In this document: positions 9,253 to 17,986 of the stretch, one piece after another
Layout: each line of letters begins with the position of its first letter
Position numbering within the stretch: the stretch's first letter is position 1
Source of the DNA: Paraburkholderia hospita
GTDB lineage: Bacteria; Pseudomonadota; Gammaproteobacteria; Burkholderiales; Burkholderiaceae
Assembly: GCF_002902965.1 (NCBI RefSeq)
Contig: NZ_CP026107.1
Location: 1,488,001-1,552,000 of the forward strand
Direction: 5' to 3'
Length of the DNA stretch: 64,000 nucleotides
The notes under the pieces: generated by a model
Database searches by the model: none
Told to the model about the DNA's origin: nothing
The model's input: the letters and a program-made list of their open reading frames with translations, nothing else
Made by a program: the position numbers and the translations under genes

Positions 9253-10779
9253 TTACATCTGCGCGCCAATCATCCAGGGCACGAATTCCTCGTTGCCAAC
9301 GCCAAGCGCTTCGCTCTTGCTCTTGTGGCCCGACGCAACGTCGAGGATCATCCGGAAAATTTCTTCGCCCTTCTGCTCCACGCTTACGGTGCCGTCCATG
9401 ATGTCGCCGCAGTTGATGTCCATGTCATCGGCCATCCGCTTGTACATGGTCGAGTTCGTGGCGAGCTTGATTGACGGCGCAGGCTTTGCGCCGAAACAGG
9501 AGCCGCGCCCCGTCGTGAACACGACGAGATTCGCGCCGCTCGCGATCTGTCCGGTCGCGCCCATCGGGTCATAGCCCGGCGCGTCCATGAAGACGAGTCC
9601 GTGGGTATCGATCGGCTCGGCGTAGCGGTACACGCCCATCAGTGGCGACGAGCCGCTCTTGGCAACCGCGCCAAGCGACTTCTCCAGAATCGTCGTGAGG
9701 CCGCCCGCCTTGTTGCCGGGCGTCGGGTTGTTGTCGATGCTGCCCTTTTCGCGCTTCGCGTAGTCTTCCCACCAGTGAATCCGCTCGACGATCTTCTCGC
9801 CCACTTCTTTGCTCACCGCACGACGTGTCAGCAGATGTTCTGCGCCGTAGATTTCCGGCGTTTCCGACAGGATTGCCGTACCGCCGTGTCGCACCAGCAG
9901 ATCGACAGCCGCACCCAATGCCGGATTCGCCGTGATGCCCGAATAGCCGTCGGAGCCGCCGCATTGCAGCGCGATATTGATGTGCGAAACGGGAACCGGC
10001 TCGCGCGCGGCCTGGTTGGCGACGGGCAACATGTTTTTGACTGCGGCGATGGCGGCATCGACGGTCTTTTGCGTGCCACCTTCTTCCTGCATCACCAGCG
10101 GCACCAGCAGCGGCCCCGGCTCGACGCCCTCGGCGATGAACATGGCACCCATCTGGTTCGCTTCGCAGCCAAGCCCGATGATGACGATGCCGGCGAAGTT
10201 CGGATGCTTCACGTACCCGCCAACCGTCCGACGCAGTTGCTGGATGCCCTCGCCATGATGGTCGATACAGCAGCCGAAGCTATGCGTGATCGGCACGATG
10301 CCGTCGACGTTCGGAAACGCGTCGAGCGCGCCCGGTTGTGCGAAGTGCTGCGCGACCAGCTTCGTGACGGTGGCCGAGCAGTTCACGGTGCTGACCACGC
10401 CGATGTAGTTGCGGGTCGCGACGCGGCCGTCCGCTCGGCGGAAGCCGTTGAACGTGAGCGGCACTGTAGCGGCATCGACCTGCTTCATGTCTTCGCCGAA
10501 CGCGTAGTCGCGCGCGAAGTCGCCCATCGACACGTTGTGAACGTGCACGTGATCGCCTGCGCGAATCGGCTGCGTCGCGAAGCCGATGATCTGGCCGTAG
10601 CGCCGCACGGGCGCACCTTGTGCAACGTCGCGGCAGGCGATCTTGTGTGCCGCAGGAATGTCAGCCGATGCAACGAGATTGTCGAAATCAGCGAGAATAG
10701 TGCCGGCGGTGAGCGCGCCGCGCGCAATGAGTACATCGTCGATGTCGTGCAGTTTGATCGCGAGTGTGGCCTGGCTCAT
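9253..10779 (-). CDS. Altronate/galactarate-type dehydratase (UxaA/GarD family)
   Basis: A protein of about 508 residues with an N-terminal SAF domain (IKLHDIDDVLIARGALTAGT, first about 90 residues) followed by the large UxaA/GarD catalytic domain. That domain contains THSFGCCIDHHGEG and GLGCEANQMG, which carry likely metal ligands. UxaA turns D-altronate into 2-keto-3-deoxygluconate; GarD acts on galactarate. The neighbouring KdgT permease favours a route through 2-keto-3-deoxygluconate, but sequence alone does not decide the substrate. Two adjacent ATGs (10782, 10779) follow an AGGAGG; 10779 has the better spacing. Confidence 0.85.
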   Translation of the reverse strand: MSQATLAIKLHDIDDVLIARGALTAGTILADFDNLVASADIPAAHKIACRDVAQGAPVRRYGQIIGFATQPIRAGDHVHVHNVSMGDFARDYAFGEDMKQVDAATVPLTFNGFRRADGRVATRNYIGVVSTVNCSATVTKLVAQHFAQPGALDAFPNVDGIVPITHSFGCCIDHHGEGIQQLRRTVGGYVKHPNFAGIVIIGLGCEANQMGAMFIAEGVEPGPLLVPLVMQEEGGTQKTVDAAIAAVKNMLPVANQAAREPVPVSHINIALQCGGSDGYSGITANPALGAAVDLLVRHGGTAILSETPEIYGAEHLLTRRAVSKEVGEKIVERIHWWEDYAKREKGSIDNNPTPGNKAGGLTTILEKSLGAVAKSGSSPLMGVYRYAEPIDTHGLVFMDAPGYDPMGATGQIASGANLVVFTTGRGSCFGAKPAPSIKLATNSTMYKRMADDMDINCGDIMDGTVSVEQKGEEIFRMILDVASGHKSKSEALGVGNEEFVPWMIGAQM

Positions 10780-10892
10780 CATGGTCCTCCTGTTTCGGAT
10801 TGTGGGTTAGGGCAGGCGACGCTCTCTGCTGAAGTGCGGAGCGTTTGCCGGCGCGGACTCATATTGCGGTCGGGCCGATAAGACACGCAAAC

Positions 10893-10903
10893 TGGTCAGG
10901 CCA
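10893..10903. promoter_or_regulatory. Candidate FadR-subfamily operator (TGG-N5-CCA)
   Basis: TGGTCAGGCCA lies between the divergent dehydratase and GntR genes, 55 bases before the GntR start. It has the TGG...CCA dyad seen for FadR-type GntR proteins. It is a single site with no supporting second copy. Confidence 0.35.
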
Positions 10904-10957
10904 CTTTTAATGGGGTTGAAAACAGGCCCTCCCCGTGTGGCTGATGAAGGATGAAAT

Positions 10958-11671
10958 GTGGAAAGTCGTTTGAAAGCAACGGGCGCATTGGCGCAGACAA
11001 TCCGCCACATCGAGTCAGGCATTCAGGCAGGTCGCTGGCAGCCTGACGAACGCTTGCCGTCGGAACGCACGCTCGCGGAGTCGCTGGGTGTGTCGCGCGC
11101 GACGGTACGTGAAGCGATTGGACGCCTCGCAACCCGAGGTCTTCTGGAAACGCGACGCGGTAGCGGCGTCTATCTGCTGCGTAGCAAACCAGCGGCACTG
11201 GCGGCGCCGTGGCTTCAGCTCATCGCCGATACCCCGCCGTTGCGTTCGGAAACGCTTGAATTCCGACTGGTGTTCGAGTGCGCCGCCGCGCGTTTCGCCG
11301 CGCAACGTGCGTCCCACCGGGAACTCGAACGTTTCGAGGCTGTGCTCGAACGCATGCGCGACGCGGTTGCAGGCAAGGACGTCGATGAAGAAGCCGCAAC
11401 CGATGGTGAATTCCATACGGCGCTGGTTGCAGCGTCGCAAAACCGGCTGCTCGATCAGTTCTATGCGAGCGTGATTGGCATGCTGCGCGAACACATTGCG
11501 AGCAACACGTACGACGCCACCGTCAACAACGCGAATGCAGCCGAGCAGGCACGTAGCCGCTTGCGCCAGCACGAATCGATCTACTACGCGATTCGTGAAG
11601 GTAATCCGGACGCGGCGCAACAGGCCATGTACATGCACATCGACTATGTCGGACGACAGTTCAACGTCTGA
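10958..11671 (+). CDS. GntR-family regulator, FadR subfamily (FCD domain)
   Basis: The protein (237 residues) has a winged helix (PSERTLAESLGVSRATVREAIGRL, about 33-56) followed by an all-helical FCD ligand-binding domain. FCD residues for a metal/carboxylate site are suggested by DGEFHTALVAAS and the final HIDYVGRQF. It starts with GTG, supported by an AAGG about 7 bases upstream; the nearby ATGs are out of frame. Placed head-to-head with the dehydratase and permease genes, it is probably their ligand-responsive repressor, with a sugar acid as inducer. Confidence 0.88.
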   Translation: MESRLKATGALAQTIRHIESGIQAGRWQPDERLPSERTLAESLGVSRATVREAIGRLATRGLLETRRGSGVYLLRSKPAALAAPWLQLIADTPPLRSETLEFRLVFECAAARFAAQRASHRELERFEAVLERMRDAVAGKDVDEEAATDGEFHTALVAASQNRLLDQFYASVIGMLREHIASNTYDATVNNANAAEQARSRLRQHESIYYAIREGNPDAAQQAMYMHIDYVGRQFNV

Positions 11672-11813
11672 GCGAACCGCTGCAGTCGTTCGCAGCCACA
11701 TGCGAATTTGTAAGTGCTGAAATGTGCGGTTACCAACTGCATAAGTTATTTCATCGAGTGCTGATTAAGATGATCTCCATGAACCCGTTAAACGGAAAGC
11801 GGAGAATCAAATC

Positions 11814-12170
11814 ATGAAACGCGCAGCGCTTGTCTTGTTGATGATCGGTAGCTTGTCGGCGGCCCAGCAGGCATCGGCGCACGGGCGCGGCGGCTGGGGC
11901 CGTGGCGGCGGCGTCGATGGCGGCGCCATCGTGGGGGCGCTGATCGGAGGCGCAGTGCTCGGTGCGCTCGTGACGTCGGTTGCAAATGCGCAACCCGCGT
12001 ACGCGCAACCTGTGTATCAGCAACCTGTGTATCAGCAACCTGTCTATCAGCAACCTGTCTATCAGCAACCCGTGTACGCACAACCGGCTTATTCGCAACC
12101 GCAGTCGGCCACTTGCTACGACAGCTATCAACGCGCCTATGTGCCTTGTCAGGGCGGCTACGGATATTGA
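11814..12170 (+). CDS. Small secreted glycine-zipper protein with QQPVY repeats
   Basis: This is a 118-residue protein. An N-terminal signal peptide ends near AQQASAHG. A Gly-rich stretch follows (GGWGRGGGVDGGAIVGALIGGAVLGALV), of glycine-zipper type, which often inserts in or lines the outer membrane. A run of pentapeptides of the type QQPVY comes next, and then a short Cys-containing tail (TCYDSYQRAYVPCQ) that could form a disulfide. Similar small proteins are common in Burkholderiales, but their role is unknown. It stands alone between a regulator and the convergent mutase gene. Confidence 0.7.
   Translation: MKRAALVLLMIGSLSAAQQASAHGRGGWGRGGGVDGGAIVGALIGGAVLGALVTSVANAQPAYAQPVYQQPVYQQPVYQQPVYQQPVYAQPAYSQPQSATCYDSYQRAYVPCQGGYGY
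11991..12095 (+). repeat. Seven tandem 15-bp units in the coding region
   Basis: Units start at 11991, 12006, 12021, 12036, 12051, 12066 and 12081. Units 2 and 3 are identical to each other (CAACCTGTGTATCAG), as are units 4 and 5; the outer units are diverged. Each unit encodes a pentapeptide such as QPVYQ, so copy-number change keeps the reading frame. Confidence 0.9.
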
Positions 12171-12296
12171 TCGAGGATCAAGCTCGCGGGCGGTAATCGA
12201 TGAATAGCTCGCATCGCCCGAAGCCGATGTACTCTCGCGTCTTCGGCTTACCGGGCTAGAACATCCCACGTGCGAGCGCCATGGCGTGTCGTTTCG

Positions 12297-14378
12297 CTAT
12301 GACGCCGCTGCGAAATCGATCTCGCAGACGTGCGCCGCCAGTTCCGTGACGATTGTCTGGATGCTCGCGCCTGTCGGAAAGCATCTGGCGACGCCCCGCT
12401 CCTTCAGTGCATGCCAACTCGCGGCGTCGATGTTTCCGCCGATCACGACAGGAATGCGTGCGCGCCGCTTGCGCAATGCGTCGAGCAGACCCGACACCAG
12501 TTCGACATGCGCGCCTGCAAGCGACGACACGCCGATCACATCGACGTCATGCTTCAACGCCAGTTCGCTGACCTCCTCTGCCGTCGCGAACATCGCGCCC
12601 GTTGTCACTTCGAAGCCTGCGTCCGTCAATGCGGCAGCAACGACACGCGCGCCACGGTCGTGGCCATCCTGTCCGAGCTTTGTCAGCAAGATGCGCGGCG
12701 CACGCCCCAGTTGCTTCGTTACACGTTCCACGGCTGCGCGGGCCGTCATCCATTCGGCGTCGGACGACTGCATCTCGCCATACATTCGCGCCGATATCGG
12801 CAAATCCACGACATGCCGCGGCCACACGGCCTCCAGTGCCTGCGTGCATTCGCCGACCGCCGCGCGCGCACGCATACATTCGATGGTCAGTTCCAGCAGG
12901 TTGCCTTCGCCATCGCGTGCCGCCCGTTGCAACGCGGCGAGCGTGTCGCGCACATGCGTTGCATCGCGAGAGCGCTTCACCTGCGCTATGCGGCGGGCCT
13001 GTACCGTGCGAGTCTGTGCAGCATCCAGCGTTTGCGTAACAGGTGACTCCTCCTCGTCATCCGTCACGAAGCGGTTCACGCCCACAATCACGCGTTGCCC
13101 GCTTTCGATTTCAGCCTGCACGTGCAGCGCCGATTCGTGAATGCGCGTGCGTACCCAGCCCGAACGTATCGCCTCGACGACGCCACCGCTCGCGTCGATC
13201 TCATCGAGCATGGTTCGCGCACGGCTCGCAATATCAGCCGTGAGCGCTTCCATCATGTACGACCCTGCCCACGGATCGACCACATCGCAAACGCCCGTCT
13301 CGTGCTGAAGTACCAGTTGCGTATCGCGCGCGAGCCGCGAAGACTCCGCGCAAGGCAGCGCCAGTGCCTCGTCGTACGCGTTAGTGTGCAACGACTGCGT
13401 GCCGCCGAACACCGCCGCGAGCGCCTCGACTGTCGTCCGCACGACGTTGTTCATCGGCTTCTGCGCCGTCAGCGACCAGCCCGAAGTCTGGCAATGCATG
13501 CGCAGCGCGCGACCCTTGTCCGACGTTGCGCCGCTTTGCGCCGCAATCTCCGACCACAACAGCCGCGCCGCTCTCAGCTTCGCGACCTCGACATAGAAAT
13601 CCGTGCCAACGCCGAAGAAGAAACTCATGCGCTCGCACGCATCGTTTGCTTGCATGCCGCGTGCGACGAGCGTGTCGACGTAGGTGCGCGCATTGGCCAT
13701 CGTCAGCGCGAGTTCGAGCACAGCGTCCGCGCCCGCCTCCTGAAAGTGATAGCCGGATACCGACAGCGAATTGAAGCGCGGCACCTGTTGCGCGAGATAC
13801 GCAGCCACATCGGCGGCGATGCGCAGCGATGGTTCGGGCGCGAAGATGCCCGTGTTGCGCACCATGAACTCTTTCAGTATGTCGTTCTGGATCGTGCCTC
13901 GCAGTTGCGATGCGTGCACGCCGCTTTCGTCCGCTGCGACGATGAACGCGCCGAGCACGGGCAACACGGCCCCGTTCATCGTGATCGATACCGACACTCG
14001 GTCAAGGGGAATGTCTTCGAAGAGGCGTGCCATGTCTTCGACGGTATCGATCGCGACTCCCGTCATGCCGACGTCGGCGCTGACGGCTGGGTCGTCCGAA
14101 TCGTAACCGCGCTGGGTCGGCAGATCGAAGGCGACAGAGAGACCTTGCGCGCCTTCGGCCAATGCTGTGCGGAACGCAAGGTTCGTATCGGCGGCCTGCG
14201 CGTAGCCGGCGTATTGGCGTATCGTCCACGGCTTTTCGGTGTACATCGAAGCGAACGGCCCGCGCACGAACGGCGCTTCGCCCGGCATGCTGTCGAGATG
14301 CGCGATGCCTTCGATATCGGCACGCGTATAGACGCGCTTGAGCGGCACGGCGCGGCGGCGTGCACGGGTTGTGCTCAT
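12297..14378 (-). CDS. Adenosylcobalamin-dependent methylmalonyl-CoA mutase-type enzyme
   Basis: A single chain (693 residues) with an N-terminal substrate barrel and a C-terminal B12 domain. The cobalamin motif DxHxxG is present (LGQDGHDRG, about residue 570). Three residues that define methylmalonyl-CoA mutase are kept in register: Tyr56 (QYAG; Tyr89 of the Propionibacterium enzyme), Arg174 (FMVRNT; Arg207) and His211 (SGYHFQEAG; His244). This argues against an isobutyryl-CoA mutase, though ethylmalonyl-type substrates remain possible. The start is fixed by a GGAGG and by the ATGA overlap with the preceding LnmK-like gene. It is the last gene of the Nit1C operon. No meaB-type chaperone gene is nearby. 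Confidence 0.88.
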   Translation of the reverse strand: MSTTRARRRAVPLKRVYTRADIEGIAHLDSMPGEAPFVRGPFASMYTEKPWTIRQYAGYAQAADTNLAFRTALAEGAQGLSVAFDLPTQRGYDSDDPAVSADVGMTGVAIDTVEDMARLFEDIPLDRVSVSITMNGAVLPVLGAFIVAADESGVHASQLRGTIQNDILKEFMVRNTGIFAPEPSLRIAADVAAYLAQQVPRFNSLSVSGYHFQEAGADAVLELALTMANARTYVDTLVARGMQANDACERMSFFFGVGTDFYVEVAKLRAARLLWSEIAAQSGATSDKGRALRMHCQTSGWSLTAQKPMNNVVRTTVEALAAVFGGTQSLHTNAYDEALALPCAESSRLARDTQLVLQHETGVCDVVDPWAGSYMMEALTADIASRARTMLDEIDASGGVVEAIRSGWVRTRIHESALHVQAEIESGQRVIVGVNRFVTDDEEESPVTQTLDAAQTRTVQARRIAQVKRSRDATHVRDTLAALQRAARDGEGNLLELTIECMRARAAVGECTQALEAVWPRHVVDLPISARMYGEMQSSDAEWMTARAAVERVTKQLGRAPRILLTKLGQDGHDRGARVVAAALTDAGFEVTTGAMFATAEEVSELALKHDVDVIGVSSLAGAHVELVSGLLDALRKRRARIPVVIGGNIDAASWHALKERGVARCFPTGASIQTIVTELAAHVCEIDFAAAS

Positions 14379-15190
14379 CGGCGCCTCCAGTGCTTTTCCG
14401 TCGTGACATCGGCGATCTTCATGCCGTCGCTCTTGCGGCGCACTTCCGTCCAGTGCCGGATGCCCTGTTCGTCTTCGGCGCTGCCGACCACGCGCACGCT
14501 CAACGTATCGCCCACATCGACATTGCCGTAGTAGAACAGCGACCGGCTCGCGACGACAGGCGGCTCGTCGAAGCGTCGCCATTGCCATTCGGCGCGATCT
14601 ACAAAAGCCTGAAAGCTCGCGAAATAGAGAAAGTCCGCGCCGTTGAAATCGCTATTCGGGCACGGCAGGAATTCGATCGGCTCGTCCGTCGCAGGCGCGA
14701 GGTCCGGCATTGCGCTGCAGTCCGCAGCACGCAGGCGCTTGCTCATCTGCATCATCTGCAATGCACGTTCGGGCATCGGCTCGACTTCACCTGGCAGTGC
14801 CGCAAGCGCCGCGCGCGCAACGCAACGGTTGCTGCGCTGCTCGCCGCGCGAGACGAATGCCGATGACATCGACAGTTCCGCGATCTCCGTGTCGCCTTGC
14901 ATGATGCGATGCGTGCTGAAATGGCGCACAGGACCCGTTCTGCACAGCGTGCTGCGAATGTCGAACGCGTCGTTTTCGCTGATCGAGTCGAGGCCGCTTG
15001 TGTGCAAGCGTATCGCTGTAAACGCCGCATACGAACGGCCGCCGTTGTCGTCGTGAAAGTCCGTTTGCTCGCGGCCCGCGTGCGCTGCGAGCGCCTCCCA
15101 ATGGCGATGCCCGCACTCCTTGAGCAACCAGTTTTCCGACAGCCCCGTATAGCTCAGTTGCGGCATGCCCGCGCGATAGCGTTGAATCAT
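14375..15190 (-). CDS. Pnap_2097/LnmK-like biosynthetic protein (acyltransferase/decarboxylase fold)
   Basis: This 271-residue protein starts at ATG 15190, 2 bases after the flavoprotein stop. The opening (MPQLSYTGLSENWLLKECGHRHWEAL), the internal pattern (FNGADFLYFASFQAFVDRAEW) and the end (GDTLSVRVVG...) resemble the Pnap_2097 family. That family is related to LnmK, a double-hotdog enzyme that decarboxylates methylmalonyl-CoA and passes propionyl to a carrier protein. Its overlap with a methylmalonyl-CoA-mutase-type gene makes a shared acyl substrate plausible. No acyl-carrier-protein gene is seen nearby. The family call is from memory of its pattern; the reaction here is inferred. Confidence 0.65.
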   Translation of the reverse strand: MIQRYRAGMPQLSYTGLSENWLLKECGHRHWEALAAHAGREQTDFHDDNGGRSYAAFTAIRLHTSGLDSISENDAFDIRSTLCRTGPVRHFSTHRIMQGDTEIAELSMSSAFVSRGEQRSNRCVARAALAALPGEVEPMPERALQMMQMSKRLRAADCSAMPDLAPATDEPIEFLPCPNSDFNGADFLYFASFQAFVDRAEWQWRRFDEPPVVASRSLFYYGNVDVGDTLSVRVVGSAEDEQGIRHWTEVRRKSDGMKIADVTTEKHWRRR

Positions 15191-15192
15191 GC

Positions 15193-16485
15193 TCACGCCG
15201 CAAGACTCGTCGACGTTGCGTCGATGGCCGAGCGGATCGTGTCGACCACATGCCCGGCGTCGCGCGCGATACCCGAGAAGCGCCCCGATCCCCATGTATG
15301 CAGCCACGGCAGCCCGATGAAATACAGCCCCGCTTGCGGCGTGATGCCGCGAACATGCGCGGGATAGCCGCGTCCGTTGAAAACAGGCGCATCGATCCAG
15401 CTGAAATCCGGCCTGAAACCGATGCACCAGACGATCGACGTGATACCGCTTTCTGCAAGATCGAGCGACGTGCGTTCACCTTCGGGTTGCCACACGGGTT
15501 CGTAAGGCACACCGACTGGCGCTTCGATACCATGCTTGTCGATGAAGCCGTCGATGCTCATGTTGATCCGGTTATACGTGTCGTCCGCGCTATCGAGGGC
15601 GTCGATCAGATTCGGCGCGAATTGCAGGCAACCATCGCGCAGATCGTCGAGCCTGCCATACAGTTCCATGCCTTCGAGCGCGAAGCGCCGCAGATCGATA
15701 TCGCGTCCGCCATCGCGGCCCGTGACATAGTGGTTCGTGTTGTCGCGCACGCCTTCGCGCAGCGGATGCTGATCGACGGGCATGTCGTAGTAGCGCATGT
15801 CCGCAAGCCAGTCGACCACATCGCGGCCGCGATAGAAGCGCGCGCAACGCGGCGCTTCACCCACGGCCAGATACACCTTGCGGCCCGCAAGATGCAGGTC
15901 TTCCGCAATCTGCGCGCCCGATTGCCCCGAACCGACGACGAGCACCGCGCCCTCAGGCAGCGTCTGCGGATTGCGGTAATGCGACGACTGCAACTGCACG
16001 ATATCGTTAGGCAAACGTTCGGCCATGCGCGGCACGATGGGCGTGTGATAGCCGCCTGAGGCCACCACGACCTGATCGGCGGTAAAGTCGCCATTCGAAG
16101 TCGACACAAAATAGCCGCCCGAAGCGAGGCGCTTGATCTTGCGGACTTCCGTATGTTCGAGCACGGGCGCATCGACCATCGCGATGAAACCGTCCAGATA
16201 CGCGATGATCTCGTCCTTCTTCATGAAGCCATGCGGATCGTCGCCGCGATACGGGTACCCCGGCAGCGCGCATTGCCAGTTCGGCGTGACGAGGCAGAAC
16301 GCATCCCAGCGCTGCGAGCGCCATGTGTGCGTGACCGTGTGCTTTTCGAGCACGAGATGATCGATGCCCGCCTCTTTCAAGTAGTAGCTGATCGACAGTC
16401 CCGCCTGTCCGCCGCCTACGACGATCACCGTATGGTGCGCCGCCGCGTTCGTTGTATCGGGAGCGATGATGTTTGCGTTCGACAT
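15193..16485 (-). CDS. MSMEG_0569-family flavin-dependent oxidoreductase (Nit1C)
   Basis: The protein (430 residues) resembles flavin monooxygenases and lysine N-hydroxylases. It has an FAD-binding GGGQAGLS near residue 24 and an NADPH-binding VVGSGQSGAQ near residue 175. In Nit1C clusters this flavoprotein is a constant member, and its substrate is unknown. ATG 16485 is chosen because AGGAAAG lies just upstream, while the longer reading frame runs into other genes. It follows the MSMEG_0570-like gene by 20 bases and leads directly into the LnmK-like gene. Confidence 0.87.
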   Translation of the reverse strand: MSNANIIAPDTTNAAAHHTVIVVGGGQAGLSISYYLKEAGIDHLVLEKHTVTHTWRSQRWDAFCLVTPNWQCALPGYPYRGDDPHGFMKKDEIIAYLDGFIAMVDAPVLEHTEVRKIKRLASGGYFVSTSNGDFTADQVVVASGGYHTPIVPRMAERLPNDIVQLQSSHYRNPQTLPEGAVLVVGSGQSGAQIAEDLHLAGRKVYLAVGEAPRCARFYRGRDVVDWLADMRYYDMPVDQHPLREGVRDNTNHYVTGRDGGRDIDLRRFALEGMELYGRLDDLRDGCLQFAPNLIDALDSADDTYNRINMSIDGFIDKHGIEAPVGVPYEPVWQPEGERTSLDLAESGITSIVWCIGFRPDFSWIDAPVFNGRGYPAHVRGITPQAGLYFIGLPWLHTWGSGRFSGIARDAGHVVDTIRSAIDATSTSLAA

Positions 16486-16505
16486 GATTCTTTCCTGCGT
16501 TCGGT

Positions 16506-16790
16506 TCACAAAAGTTCGACGACCTGGACTTCCGCTTGCGGATCGGTGGCGAAGCGCTGCGCCTGCGCTTCGATCTGCGCAAGCTGATCCATCGCAGCGG
16601 AGCAAGCGAAGCCGTACTTCTCGCGCACGCGTTCGGAGCCGATATGCAGCGCCTCGCGCGCTCGCTCGACGAAATCGCCAAGCGCGTAACGCTGCCCGGC
16701 GATGAAGAATTCGCCGACTACGGTCGAAGGCGAATAACAGTTGGCCTCGCTGCCGTCCGGCCACTGGACCTTGAAGTGCATGACTGGCAT
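16506..16790 (-). CDS. MSMEG_0570-family nitrogen-starvation response protein (Nit1C)
   Basis: This small protein (94 residues) has the family pattern MHFKVQWPDGS...CYSPSTVV..FF..G..Y.L.DF..R...AL. It has no signal peptide or membrane segment and no recognised catalytic motif, so it may be a partner or scaffold protein. It is one of the fixed members of the Nit1C cluster. The start at 16790 fits the family; the frame is open further upstream without a better start. It sits between the glycosyltransferase and flavoprotein genes, 23 and 20 bases away. Confidence 0.8.
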   Translation of the reverse strand: MPVMHFKVQWPDGSEANCYSPSTVVGEFFIAGQRYALGDFVERAREALHIGSERVREKYGFACSAAMDQLAQIEAQAQRFATDPQAEVQVVELL

Positions 16791-16813
16791 CACGTTTCCT
16801 TTGATTGAGAGAT

Positions 16814-17986
16814 TCAGGCGCCGAGCGGTTGCATGATGTGCTGCGCGTAATCCGCATACAGCGCGATATGACGGCGCGCACTTTCGTGCCAACTGAAGCG
16901 TGCAAGAAGCTCGGGTACTGCATGTTCGAAGTCGATGCCGCCGCGACCATGCAGCGCCCGGCGCAGTGCATCCGCGATGCTGGCGGCGTCATCGGGTTGG
17001 GCCCAGCAGCAGACGCGTTCGTCGAGGTAACCGGTGAATGGCTCGATCTGCGACACGACGACGGGCGCGCCCGCCGCCAAAGCTTCGAGCGTGACGAGAC
17101 CAAAACCCTCGCGCAAAGACACCATCGAAACGACATCGGCACGTCGCATCAGCGCGGGGATGGCTGCGTCATCGAGCGGGCCTGTGACCACGATCGGTTC
17201 GCCTTGCCCAATGCGCAGACCCCGTTGCGCCGCGCGCGCGATGAAGCGGCGCGTATAGGCATCGTGATCGAGCAGGCTTGCGCCGCCAGCTATCACCAAC
17301 TGTGCATTCGGGTGCGTTTGCCTGAGCAATGCAAACGCCTCCAGCAGTTGCAGCGTGTTCTTGCGTTCCTCGATGCCGCCCACGGCCAGTACAACCGGCT
17401 TGCCGATAACGCCGAGCTTCATGCAAGCGTCTGGGTCGCCCGAGGAACGGAAGCGCATGACGTCGACCCCGTTATTGACTACAGAAGCCGTGACGCCATA
17501 CTCGTCGCGCATCTTGCGCGTCCATGCGTCGCTCACACAGAACACCGCGTCGGCGTCCGCGAACGCGCGTCGCTGCCACTCGCTTAGTCGCGGATCGTCG
17601 AACGTATCGAGATGATGGACCGTACGCACGAAGCCGCGAATCGCGCCCGCTTCGCGCAACTCCGCAAGCGCGTTGCCGCTGATGCTGTCCTGCGCATGAA
17701 GCACGTCGAAGCCGGACGCGCCATCTTCGAGCAATGCCGTTTTCAGCGCGTCGATCCGCGTCCGCACCATCGACACCGTATCGTTACCATGCGCCGCGAC
17801 AGGTGCGAGCACGACACGGCAAGGCGACGCACGGAACATCGGCGCGCCGCCGACGGATGGCGCGAAGATCGTCACATCCTGCCCGGCTTCATGCAGCGCG
17901 CGCCCGAGTTCGAGCGTATGCACCACGCCGCCGCGCGGATTGACGGAATGCGTGAACAGCGCAATGCGCATCGCGGTGCCGTTCAT
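16814..17986 (-). CDS. MSMEG_0565-family GT4-type glycosyltransferase (Nit1C)
   Basis: A GT-B fold glycosyltransferase (390 residues) of the GT4 type. It has an N-terminal acceptor domain opening with MRIALFTHSVNPRGGVVHTLELG and a C-terminal nucleotide-sugar domain with the E-x7-E motif in REGFGLVTLEALAAG. Family members are cytoplasmic or membrane-peripheral retaining enzymes. Its presence in Nit1C suggests that the pathway product is glycosylated, which is an inference. The ATG at 17986 overlaps the AIR-synthase-like stop as ATGA, supporting this start over the longer frame. Confidence 0.87.
   Translation of the reverse strand: MNGTAMRIALFTHSVNPRGGVVHTLELGRALHEAGQDVTIFAPSVGGAPMFRASPCRVVLAPVAAHGNDTVSMVRTRIDALKTALLEDGASGFDVLHAQDSISGNALAELREAGAIRGFVRTVHHLDTFDDPRLSEWQRRAFADADAVFCVSDAWTRKMRDEYGVTASVVNNGVDVMRFRSSGDPDACMKLGVIGKPVVLAVGGIEERKNTLQLLEAFALLRQTHPNAQLVIAGGASLLDHDAYTRRFIARAAQRGLRIGQGEPIVVTGPLDDAAIPALMRRADVVSMVSLREGFGLVTLEALAAGAPVVVSQIEPFTGYLDERVCCWAQPDDAASIADALRRALHGRGGIDFEHAVPELLARFSWHESARRHIALYADYAQHIMQPLGA

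Noticed and set aside
11991..12095. Tandem repeats as a CRISPR array
   Set aside because: Units are contiguous 15-mers without spacers and lie inside a coding frame.
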